The notes beneath the pieces were generated by a model that saw only the letters and a list, made by a program, of their open reading frames with translations, made no database searches and was not told the origin of the DNA. From assembly GCF_900167275.1 (NCBI RefSeq), contig NZ_FUWX01000016.1:1-64000 (forward strand): a stretch of DNA of 64,000 nucleotides. Reading direction: 5' to 3'. Origin of the DNA: Cetobacterium ceti. GTDB lineage: Bacteria > Fusobacteriota > Fusobacteriia > Fusobacteriales > Fusobacteriaceae. Shown here one piece after another: positions 25,585-32,911 of the stretch. Position numbers and translations under genes: made by a program. Numbering within the stretch: the first letter of the stretch is position 1; each line of letters starts with the position of its first letter.

Positions 25585-25890
25585 CTAAAGAGAACCCTTT
25601 CCCTTCAATTTTTGATCTAAACCCAAATTGATTTTTAATTTTTCAGTTTCTTTAGAAAGTTGTTCATTGGTTATGATATCTTTATTTCCATTTACATATT
25701 TATTTCTAAGTCCTTGTTCAAAAGCATCTAAATAATCAGCTAATTGAATACATGCTTTTTTAGGCAATTTTGAAGCTATCTTTTGTCCTAACAAATTTGC
25801 TTTTATCTTAGTAAAAAATAAACCTAAGATAAATCCTCCAGTAGTAATTAAAATGTCTTGATGTTCTTGTGCAAATTTTAATATATCCAT
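25585..25890 (-). CDS. Holin-like small membrane protein
   Basis: 101 aa with one N-terminal membrane segment (ILITTGGFILGLFFTKI) and a charged, helical cytoplasmic tail (LADYLDAFEQGLRNKYVNG). Length, topology and place at the end of the late genes suit a phage holin, perhaps of the LL-H-like kind. The endolysin is far away at 48989, so the lysis genes are split. The 150 bp to its left hold only a start-less open frame on the minus strand and nothing else I can support. Confidence 0.5.
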   Translation of the reverse strand: MDILKFAQEHQDILITTGGFILGLFFTKIKANLLGQKIASKLPKKACIQLADYLDAFEQGLRNKYVNGNKDIITNEQLSKETEKLKINLGLDQKLKGKGSL

Positions 25891-25904
25891 TGTTTTCTCC
25901 TTTT

Positions 25905-26156
25905 TTATTTATTTAAAAGCAATTGAGTTAATTTATCTACATTTCTATCTATGCGATTAACAGTTTTTTCTAATGCTTCTAATTTAAGCTCAAATTCTCT
26001 ACGAGTTACATAATCTTTTTTAACTTCTTCTATTTCTTTTGTATTTCTTGCTATATCTCTTGTATTTTCTTTTGTAGTATTGTAAGTAATAAATGCTGCT
26101 GCTATAACACTACAAAGCAGAGGGGCTAAGACACTTTTTATAAACTGTTTATCCAT
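25905..26156 (-). CDS. Small membrane-anchored coiled-coil phage protein
   Basis: 83 aa with an N-terminal membrane segment (LAPLLCSVIAAAFITY) followed by a long charged helix with heptad spacing (ENTRDIARNTKEIEEVKKDY, LEALEKTVNRIDRNVDKL). It lies 14 bp before the holin-like gene, behind AAGGAG. The topology resembles an inner-membrane spanin or an XhlA-like lysis helper, but no motif proves it. Confidence 0.45.
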   Translation of the reverse strand: MDKQFIKSVLAPLLCSVIAAAFITYNTTKENTRDIARNTKEIEEVKKDYVTRREFELKLEALEKTVNRIDRNVDKLTQLLLNK

Positions 26157-26170
26157 AAAGTTCTCCTTAA

Positions 26171-26599
26171 TTATTGTACTTGTGCTATTCCTGGCTTAGT
26201 TGAATTCATATGTTCATCTATTTTTATTGCTTCATCTTGACAGGCAATTATATATTTTTTTTTATATTCATCTAATTCTTTTTCCAGAGTTATATAATCT
26301 AGTCCTCCCGCCAAGCCGATCTCGTTAAGTTCCTTTATTTTTTCATTAACTTCAATCATTTTAGTCTTATAAAAATTTTGTTTTTCGTTAGAAGAAGCTA
26401 AATCAACAAAAGTTCTTTTATCAAAATCAAAAATCACTTTCACGCCTTCTGGCCTTTTAAATTCAATAAGTTCGTTATTTTCATATATATATATATTATT
26501 TAAATCTAAAAAATCATTTCTATCAATAAAAATACCTTTATCGTTTTTTTCTTTAGTGTAAGAAAAAACACTATTATTATCATCTAAATAAATGTACAT
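26171..26599 (-). CDS. Phage protein after the tail fibre, possible fibre-assembly factor
   Basis: 142 aa. The N-terminal half is beta-rich and acidic (MYIYLDDNNSVFSYTKE, KVIFDFDKRTFVDL). The C-terminal half is a long helix (IEVNEKIKELNEIG, LEKELDEYKKKYIIACQDEA). It directly follows the fibre gene, where P2-like phages keep their fibre chaperone, and the layout of strand part plus helix is similar. I see no diagnostic motif, so this is positional. Confidence 0.4.
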   Translation of the reverse strand: MYIYLDDNNSVFSYTKEKNDKGIFIDRNDFLDLNNIYIYENNELIEFKRPEGVKVIFDFDKRTFVDLASSNEKQNFYKTKMIEVNEKIKELNEIGLAGGLDYITLEKELDEYKKKYIIACQDEAIKIDEHMNSTKPGIAQVQ

Positions 26600-26613
26600 T
26601 ACGTCACCTCACA

Positions 26614-28557
26614 TTAAGCTTTTATTATCGGTATTTCTAAATAACCACAAGTCCTTGAATAAGCACTAAATTCAGTTGGAGAATTCGTATAAATTGCATT
26701 GCTGTCACGTACGTTAACCACCCAATCATTCCAGAAATAGCCTCTATCACCACTATAACCTCTAGCAACTCCACAATACATAACTTGTTCAACTAAATTT
26801 CTATCTATTTTGTACCCTGGCACTAAAACGCTTACATCAAAAAGCACAGTATTTGAACTTAATCTAATTGACCCATTTTGACTGTCTGACATATATCCTA
26901 TGTTCAGCCAAACTTTTAATGTATTCCCAACTTTCTTATGTCTTACTTTTAAAGCTCCGTAAACCGCATACGAAACATTTACTTCAATAGGTATGTTTCC
27001 GGTTTCCCCTGGTAATAAAGTTGCGAAACCGTTATTAGAACCGTTTTTATTACGTGTAATAAAATCCAAACCGCCACTAGAGTTAGCCTCTATAATTTTT
27101 TGAAAAGTTTCATTCGGTTGGGACGTAGAGTTTAGTTTTACGGAAGGATAACTCGTTCTCTCTATTGTAAGTGTCCCCGTCATAGTATCGCCTGCTTTAG
27201 AAACTTTCATATCCATTTCTTCTTTTAAACTTATCCAATCTGTCCACGAAGCTCCATTAAAAACCCTTTCACAAGTTTTAAAATTAGCACCAACGTTTAT
27301 ATATTTTTGATAAATATGAATGCCATACGTTCTAAAAACAAGTAGCATTCCCGCTTGTGATCCCGACGGATAATTTTTATCAGTTGTCCCAAAGCTTGTT
27401 GGTATTTTGTAGAGCGTTACAGAATCATCATTTCCTCCTTTTAAATCATTTAAATTATCACTTTCCCTCACAATTATAAAATTTAATTTTGTTGCATCTA
27501 GTTTTCCAAGTCCAAATTCATATACTCCTTTTGCAGAAATTAATTTCTGTCCATCATTTTCAACAATGTCTGTTTTTTCAAGATTAAAACCACTATTTTT
27601 CGGGAACTTATCCTCTTTTCTTGATATATCTACTCTTAAAGCTTCTTTAGCTTTATTAATAGCATTTGTAAAAGTTGTTGTTAAATTGTTAACTAAATTT
27701 AAAGCTCCCTTGGCAGTGAATAGTTTGTTACTATTATTTTCCGTTAAATCTGTTTTTTCGAGGTTCCAACCTGAATTTTTACTAAATGAATTTTCTTTTC
27801 CATTTATTAAAGACGTCAAAGAAGTTTTTGCTGATTCTATTAAATTAAATAATGTTTGCCCTGTTCCTCCATAGCCACCGTGAGCTAATTTAGTTCCTAT
27901 TGCAGTTTCTAGAGTCCCTCTTATATTATTCATAAGAGTTGTATAGTTAGTAACTAACCAATTTTTTAAATTTAAAGCTCCTAATGCTGTAAAAATTTTA
28001 TTTGTATCATTTTCTGTTAAATCTGTTTTTTCAAGATTCCAACCAGAATTTTTGGGAAATTTATCTTCTTTTTTATTTAATCCCTCTTCGAGATCATATA
28101 CAGTTGCATAAACAACACTTTTATCAATTATTGCATTTACTTGTACTGTACTTCCAACCCCAACATAAATATCTCTTGTTCGTTCAATTACATTTCCAGA
28201 ATTTCCAGGTGGAAAATTTTCTCCAAGCCCATCATTAACATATGCAAATAAAATTTCTGAAGTTTCATCTGTTTTTGCAAATATCCCAACCTCTTTTAGA
28301 ATAACTTCGTGAGGAAAATCTGCATTTGTAAAACTGGATCTAATTCTAACTATACCTGAATTATTTCGTGCAATAGATGTTATTGGAATTTCTTTATAAA
28401 ATTGAATTATATCGTTAAGTTTTTTAGCTTCATCAAAAGAATTAACATTCCCTTTCCCAAGTTTAGTTTTTGTAAATGATATATTTTTATTATTTGCAAG
28501 TGCATGCGATATTAATTCTAATCCTGCATTTGTTATAATCGCACCGTTTGTATTCAT
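26614..28557 (-). CDS. Tail fibre protein
   Basis: 647 aa. The N-terminus (NTNGAIITNAGLELI, ITKTKLGKG, FPHEVILKEVGIFA) matches the baseplate-attachment domain of P2 gpH-type fibres. Three copies of a 33-residue repeat (FPKNSGWNLEKTDLTEN... then KGALNL) start near residues 164, 255 and 315. The C-terminal part (residues 420-647) is beta-rich and presumably binds the receptor; it includes KAGDTMTGTLTI, a common fibre motif. It ends the baseplate operon. Confidence 0.82.
   Translation of the reverse strand: MNTNGAIITNAGLELISHALANNKNISFTKTKLGKGNVNSFDEAKKLNDIIQFYKEIPITSIARNNSGIVRIRSSFTNADFPHEVILKEVGIFAKTDETSEILFAYVNDGLGENFPPGNSGNVIERTRDIYVGVGSTVQVNAIIDKSVVYATVYDLEEGLNKKEDKFPKNSGWNLEKTDLTENDTNKIFTALGALNLKNWLVTNYTTLMNNIRGTLETAIGTKLAHGGYGGTGQTLFNLIESAKTSLTSLINGKENSFSKNSGWNLEKTDLTENNSNKLFTAKGALNLVNNLTTTFTNAINKAKEALRVDISRKEDKFPKNSGFNLEKTDIVENDGQKLISAKGVYEFGLGKLDATKLNFIIVRESDNLNDLKGGNDDSVTLYKIPTSFGTTDKNYPSGSQAGMLLVFRTYGIHIYQKYINVGANFKTCERVFNGASWTDWISLKEEMDMKVSKAGDTMTGTLTIERTSYPSVKLNSTSQPNETFQKIIEANSSGGLDFITRNKNGSNNGFATLLPGETGNIPIEVNVSYAVYGALKVRHKKVGNTLKVWLNIGYMSDSQNGSIRLSSNTVLFDVSVLVPGYKIDRNLVEQVMYCGVARGYSGDRGYFWNDWVVNVRDSNAIYTNSPTEFSAYSRTCGYLEIPIIKA
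27520..28068 (-). repeat. Three-copy coding repeat in the tail fibre
   Basis: Units encoding the NSGWNLEKTDLTEN block begin at about 28068, 27795 and 27615 on the minus strand, roughly 100 bp each, with unequal spacers of about 170 and 80 bp. Such repeats lengthen or shuffle fibre shafts. Confidence 0.75.
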
Positions 28558-28566
28558 GTATCCCTC

Positions 28567-29136
28567 CTAAATTGGATTATATTTATCAATTTTTCTTCCT
28601 GAGCTATGTGAAAATCCATAATAATTCAAATAAGAATTATCTCCTTTTATAAAAATTAAATTTTCTAAATGTTGACTAGTCCTTTTAACCGAATTAATCA
28701 TTTTTGTTATTCTTTTTGTTTGAGAATAATCAGCTTTAGAATCAGAAATTTCAACTTTAAATTTCCCCGGATCTCCACCATAATTAAACCACTCTAAAAT
28801 TTTAGCTTCTTGAAAAAAAATATCTAAAATATTTTGAACAGAAAATAAAGTCCCTTTTTTCATATGTGATAATATTGATGTTTTTACTAAATGTTGCTTT
28901 TCTTTTAAAATAGCTGAATAATCATAAAAATCAACATGTAATTCATATGCTAACAAATCGACTATATTTTCTTTTAAGTTATCAATATTATCTAAAAGAA
29001 TTAAATTGTGAATTTCTTTTAGTATTAATTTTTTTATTGCTTCATCTATAACTTCATAGAATAATAAATCTTGTTTTGTTCTTAAACGTGAATTTGGAGC
29101 TAATTCTTTTAAAGTTATTTCATAAATATCTTTCAT
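28567..29136 (-). CDS. Tail protein I (P2 gpI-like)
   Basis: 189 aa with the gpI pattern: IVDLLAYELHVDFYDYSAILKEKQHLVKTSILSHMKKGT, then VQNILDIFFQEAKILEWFNYGGDPGKFKV. The family sits in the baseplate between gpJ and the fibre. Its start overlaps the end of the gpJ gene by four bases. Confidence 0.82.
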   Translation of the reverse strand: MKDIYEITLKELAPNSRLRTKQDLLFYEVIDEAIKKLILKEIHNLILLDNIDNLKENIVDLLAYELHVDFYDYSAILKEKQHLVKTSILSHMKKGTLFSVQNILDIFFQEAKILEWFNYGGDPGKFKVEISDSKADYSQTKRITKMINSVKRTSQHLENLIFIKGDNSYLNYYGFSHSSGRKIDKYNPI

Positions 29137-30236
29137 GAAATTCCTCCAGATACGATATTAATACTTGTGCATTTAGCGATTTGTTTTTTAGAGACGATTA
29201 TGTCAGCAGCAGGCTGTCTAATAACTGCTTTCTTTGCTCCTGAATTTTTACAAATAGTTATTAATTCTTGATAATCTACTTCACTTCCTATTTTAGATGT
29301 TACATTTTTAATATAATTATTTATGTTATTTTTTATAGATTTATCTATCAATGTAGCTTGTCCTTCATTTTCTGAAGAGATATAATACGTGATATCAATA
29401 GAAAAATTAATTTTAGCGGGATCTAAAATTTGAATACGATCCCCCATTGGTCTCTTATCTTCAATATTTTTTAATATCTTTTGCTTTATTTCTTCAGAAA
29501 TATTAGCTCCATTTGTACCTACTATATAAATATCTATATAACAAGGATTCGGAGATTCTATATGTACATCTCTTACAACTCCGGAAGAACTTTTAACCCA
29601 GAACTCATAAGCTGCATATGGCCCTGCTGTAGAGAAACTTTCAGGAACTTCTCTTAATCTTATTCTGTAATCATCATCATTTTCTGTATTAGTTCCACCA
29701 GAAACTTTTGTTATATTAGTGCAAGAACTATAAAAATCATAAGCATCTATAATATCGCAAATTTCTCCTACTTCATAATTTGGAACATATCCAGAAGTAG
29801 AAGATTCAACTATAATATTTATTTTAGTTTCGCCCTGTTTTATTATTCCTTCTGAAATGGATGAAAAAATATATGTATCTTTTACAAATCTTGTTCCTGC
29901 AGGAATTACTATATCTCTATTTTGTGCTGACTGAATCATACATCTCATCGTTGTCCTAGCAATTCCTTCCGGTATTCTTTCTCCTCTATTCCCAAAAATT
30001 TCTCCTTTCAAATCTAATCTAGGTCCTGTTGCAAATCTTAAAAAATTTTGTTTTATAGATTCGTTCATTGATGCTCTTATTTGAGAAAGATAATATGCAA
30101 TAGTATCATAATCAAGTCTACGTGGATCTGCTGCTGGAAGAGCAATTCCAGTTTTTTCTTTATATATTTTTAATATTTCTTCTAATATTTCTCGTGGATC
30201 TGATGTTATAAAAGTAATATCATCAATTTTATTCAT
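29133..30236 (-). CDS. Baseplate J family protein
   Basis: 367 aa with the Baseplate_J signature: YYLSQIRASMNESIKQNFLRFATGPRLDLKGEIFGNRGERIPEG, RDIVIPAGTRFV, SGYVPNYEVGEI, GGTNTENDDDYRIRLREVPESFSTAGPYAAYEFWVKS. It forms the baseplate wedge. It overlaps gpI downstream and the gpW-like gene upstream. Confidence 0.92.
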   Translation of the reverse strand: MNKIDDITFITSDPREILEEILKIYKEKTGIALPAADPRRLDYDTIAYYLSQIRASMNESIKQNFLRFATGPRLDLKGEIFGNRGERIPEGIARTTMRCMIQSAQNRDIVIPAGTRFVKDTYIFSSISEGIIKQGETKINIIVESSTSGYVPNYEVGEICDIIDAYDFYSSCTNITKVSGGTNTENDDDYRIRLREVPESFSTAGPYAAYEFWVKSSSGVVRDVHIESPNPCYIDIYIVGTNGANISEEIKQKILKNIEDKRPMGDRIQILDPAKINFSIDITYYISSENEGQATLIDKSIKNNINNYIKNVTSKIGSEVDYQELITICKNSGAKKAVIRQPAADIIVSKKQIAKCTSINIVSGGIS

Positions 30237-30543
30237 CTTTAACTCCTATTGTTACATGTATTTCCACTGCTCCATTTTTTGAAGTTGTTTTAACTTCTAA
30301 AAGAGTTGCCCTTGGAATGAATTTTTTAAATTGTTGTTGTATATCAACTTTTAACCCTGCAGTTAAAATATTTGAAGGTTTATCAACCGCTTTAGAATCT
30401 ATTCCAAAATCTCTTTCTAAAGGGACTGTCCCTCTTGTTGTAGATAATAATAATTTACATTGTTGAAAAATTCCTTCTATTGAATTTGGATGTATTAAAT
30501 AATTATATTTAAAATCTTTATTAGAAATAGTACTTATTACCAT
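30229..30543 (-). CDS. Baseplate wedge protein W (GPW/gp25 family)
   Basis: 104 aa with the gp25-like core IEGIFQQCKLLLSTTRGTVPLERDFGID and PRATLLEVKTTSKNGAVEIHVTIG. The family forms the inner baseplate together with gpJ. It overlaps both neighbours by a few bases. Confidence 0.85.
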   Translation of the reverse strand: MVISTISNKDFKYNYLIHPNSIEGIFQQCKLLLSTTRGTVPLERDFGIDSKAVDKPSNILTAGLKVDIQQQFKKFIPRATLLEVKTTSKNGAVEIHVTIGVKDE

Positions 30544-31142
30544 AGCCTTTTATTTACCTCCTTCAAAATATTCTTATTAACTTCACGAATGATTTTATTA
30601 TCAGAGGTATATGTATCATTTTGTTTAAGAAATTTTGGAGATATAAAACTTCCTCTTATTACTGTATCGATATATTCTTCGAAATTTAAAGTTAAAGAAG
30701 ATACAATTGTAGTTCCATAAGCATCTGTGCTTGTGACTTCTTCATCTACTGAAGTTAGAAGAAACGAATTTTCAGAAAGAGGCTCTCCTCCGATTATAAG
30801 AGGATATATTTCTCCATTTTCAACCATTCTTTCTAATTTTTTTAAAACAGTTTGAATATCAACAAAATCATAAATTAATTTTACTGGCAAGGAAATTGTT
30901 CTTAAATTTCTTTTTTTAAATTCTGTTACATCTGGGGAATTTATACCTTCATGCTTATAAGTTTGATTTCCTTTTGTTTTTTTTATTGAGCTAGGAGTTA
31001 AAATATAGTTGCTGTTAACTCTAAAGCTTATATCTCCATAAACACCAATTTTACCTAGATTATCAAAAATGGAATAATTAGAAGCTAAATTTTCATATAT
31101 TATTCTTTTTCCTTCGTTGATTAAATCACTTTTATAACTCAA
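30537..31142 (-). CDS. P2 gpU-like tail protein
   Basis: 201 aa with KIGVYGDISFRVNSNYILTPSSIKKTKGNQTYKHEG followed by RTISLPVKLIYD, matching the GpU pattern (GxYGDIxFEVS ... IxFxIxL). In P2, U lies between T and X, but here it lies between V and W, so the gene order is rearranged. The start codon is TTG behind GGAGGGAG. Confidence 0.62.
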   Translation of the reverse strand: MSYKSDLINEGKRIIYENLASNYSIFDNLGKIGVYGDISFRVNSNYILTPSSIKKTKGNQTYKHEGINSPDVTEFKKRNLRTISLPVKLIYDFVDIQTVLKKLERMVENGEIYPLIIGGEPLSENSFLLTSVDEEVTSTDAYGTTIVSSLTLNFEEYIDTVIRGSFISPKFLKQNDTYTSDNKIIREVNKNILKEVNKRLW

Positions 31143-31672
31143 AGAACTCTCCCTCCGTTAGTTATAGTTGTTCCTTGTGTTGTTGTGTTCCCACCAACAT
31201 TTAGATTTTCATTAACTTTTAAATCATTAGTAGTCACTTTTCCGTTTAAATTAATATTTTTTGCGTTAAAAACAACATCAGTAGAAGTTACATTAACATT
31301 TTGAACATTAATGTTTAAAGTTTTAACTATGTCTAAATTTAAAACTCCTGCACTTTTATCAATTTCAATTTTTGCTCCTCCAGGATATAGTAAGATTCTT
31401 TTATCTTTATCTGCTCCTGAAGGTGTTTTATATTTGTCATTAAAAAAAGTACCAAGGATAAATCCTCTTTCCAAAGTGCTTTCCATAAATAGACAAACAA
31501 CCAAACTTCCTGGTGCCAAAACCTTAAAATCTTTATCTTCATTTGCTAAAGGAACTAATACAAATAAATCTCCTGTTGTCTTTCCATCAAGTTCTGGTAA
31601 TTTAACCTTTGCAGTTGACTTAATAGGATTTATTGTTGTTATTTCTCCAAATTCAATCCTAGCTAATCCCAT
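31139..31672 (-). CDS. Baseplate spike protein V
   Basis: The protein opens LARIEFGEITTINPIKSTAKVKLPEL, an OB-fold typical of gpV. A phage_base_V core follows (VVCLFMESTLERGFILGTFF), then a repetitive beta-helix tail (NINVQNVNVTSTDVVFNAKNINLNG). It forms the membrane-piercing needle. The ATG at 31672 is chosen because the one at 31681 touches the ribosome site. It overlaps gene D. Confidence 0.82.
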   Translation of the reverse strand: MGLARIEFGEITTINPIKSTAKVKLPELDGKTTGDLFVLVPLANEDKDFKVLAPGSLVVCLFMESTLERGFILGTFFNDKYKTPSGADKDKRILLYPGGAKIEIDKSAGVLNLDIVKTLNINVQNVNVTSTDVVFNAKNINLNGKVTTNDLKVNENLNVGGNTTTQGTTITNGGRVL

Positions 31673-32708
31673 TATTATCATCCTCTCTTGCTATTAAATA
31701 TGCCTCTATATCTGCTCGAAATGGAGCCAATGTTCTCACAACTCTTTCAATCATGTATTTCCCATTGAATATCCCCGCATTTATCAATTTAAAAACTGTT
31801 CCTGCCGTTATTTTTAAATCTCCTACTACTGAAAATTCAAATTGAATCTCACCTTTATTTGCTTGTTTCAACTTTTTCATTGCTAATTTTTTAATATCTC
31901 CTGAGGAACTTTTTTTATTTATTTTTAAAATTTTTTCTTCTTTATTTTCATCTATTGTTGTTTTTTTACCTTTAGCTGTATATACTTCCGTTTCTTTTAA
32001 TCCCGACGTTAAATTAAGATAGCTTATTTCACATTTGTCATAAATATCTTTCGTTCTTTCTCTAAATCTCCAATCTTCTGATATTTCACCTGCAAGTAAA
32101 TTTATAGTTCTTGTAGGTGATGTTTTTTCTAAAGTTTCTCTATCAAAAAGTACTATTTTATTGAAAGTTAATTTTAAACTTATTCCTTCATCTTCAGCTA
32201 TTCTATTTAAAAAACTTAAATCTGTTTCTTTATCTTGATCTAATATATTAAACTTTATTTCATCTTTTACTAAATATTGAAAATTAAGTTTGTGTTTCTT
32301 TGCAATTTCTTCTGCTAAAACTTTTAACGATATATTTTCCCAATGCTTACTATTTTTTTGATCTAATATATTTGTTATTGGAGAAGAAACCCCTTTTATA
32401 GAAACTACATTTGAATTAAAATCACGATCATCTATAAAAAAACTACCACATTTCAACTGTAATTTTCCTTCTGATTGATTTTCCCATTGTTCTGTAATAA
32501 GAGATATATCTAATCTTTTCTTCAGCTTCAAAGCCCATTCAGGCTTTAAAAACAACATATTCTTATTTCTTAATCTGATATCAACATCATCTAATTTTCC
32601 GCTTAAATTATCTGTTATAGTCAAAGCTGATAAATATTCTTGTAAATCTAAAGAAATGTCTTTTCCATTATAAGTAATTGCTGCATAAGCTCTTCTTATT
32701 CTACCCAT
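31659..32708 (-). CDS. Phage late control protein D (tail hub)
   Basis: 349 aa with the gpD features KRLDISLITEQW, a helical linker, LNFQYLVKDEIKFNILDQDKETDLSFLNRIAEDEGISLKLTFNKIVLFDRE, and DKCEISYLN. It builds the hub that joins the tube to the spike. Confidence 0.88.
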   Translation of the reverse strand: MGRIRRAYAAITYNGKDISLDLQEYLSALTITDNLSGKLDDVDIRLRNKNMLFLKPEWALKLKKRLDISLITEQWENQSEGKLQLKCGSFFIDDRDFNSNVVSIKGVSSPITNILDQKNSKHWENISLKVLAEEIAKKHKLNFQYLVKDEIKFNILDQDKETDLSFLNRIAEDEGISLKLTFNKIVLFDRETLEKTSPTRTINLLAGEISEDWRFRERTKDIYDKCEISYLNLTSGLKETEVYTAKGKKTTIDENKEEKILKINKKSSSGDIKKLAMKKLKQANKGEIQFEFSVVGDLKITAGTVFKLINAGIFNGKYMIERVVRTLAPFRADIEAYLIAREDDNNGIS

Positions 32709-32911
32709 GGAGGCAATCCTCCTATTGCTTTAGCTTCGACATCAGGACATTTAAGTAAAACTCTTGAAGAAAAAACCATTATTCTAATAAATTCTTTATT
32801 TGCTTTTCTTAATTCTTCTGTCATTTCTACTGTTCCATATACTTTATGAGCGATTCCATCCCAGGTGTCCCCTGAGATGGTCTCATAAACCTTAATATTG
32901 AGTTCTTTCAT
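32696..32911 (-). CDS. Tail protein X (LysM-like)
   Basis: 71 aa reading YETISGDTWDGIAHKVYGTVEMTEELRKAN, the gpX/LysM-like fold found between tape measure and gpD in P2-like tails. It overlaps the tape measure gene by 20 bp and gene D by 13 bp. Confidence 0.88.
   Translation of the reverse strand: MKELNIKVYETISGDTWDGIAHKVYGTVEMTEELRKANKEFIRIMVFSSRVLLKCPDVEAKAIGGLPPWVE

Noticed and set aside
25500-25625. Minus-strand frame (FGFRSKIEGKGFSLAIDPL...) running past the end of the holin-like gene
   Set aside because: No usable start codon and very short; could be a -1/+1 extension, but no slippery sequence is present at the junction.
28002-28238. Open frame opposite the tail fibre gene, rich in Leu/Phe/His
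   Set aside because: It is the antisense of the fibre gene's repeated region, has no ribosome site, and its composition is that of a shadow frame.
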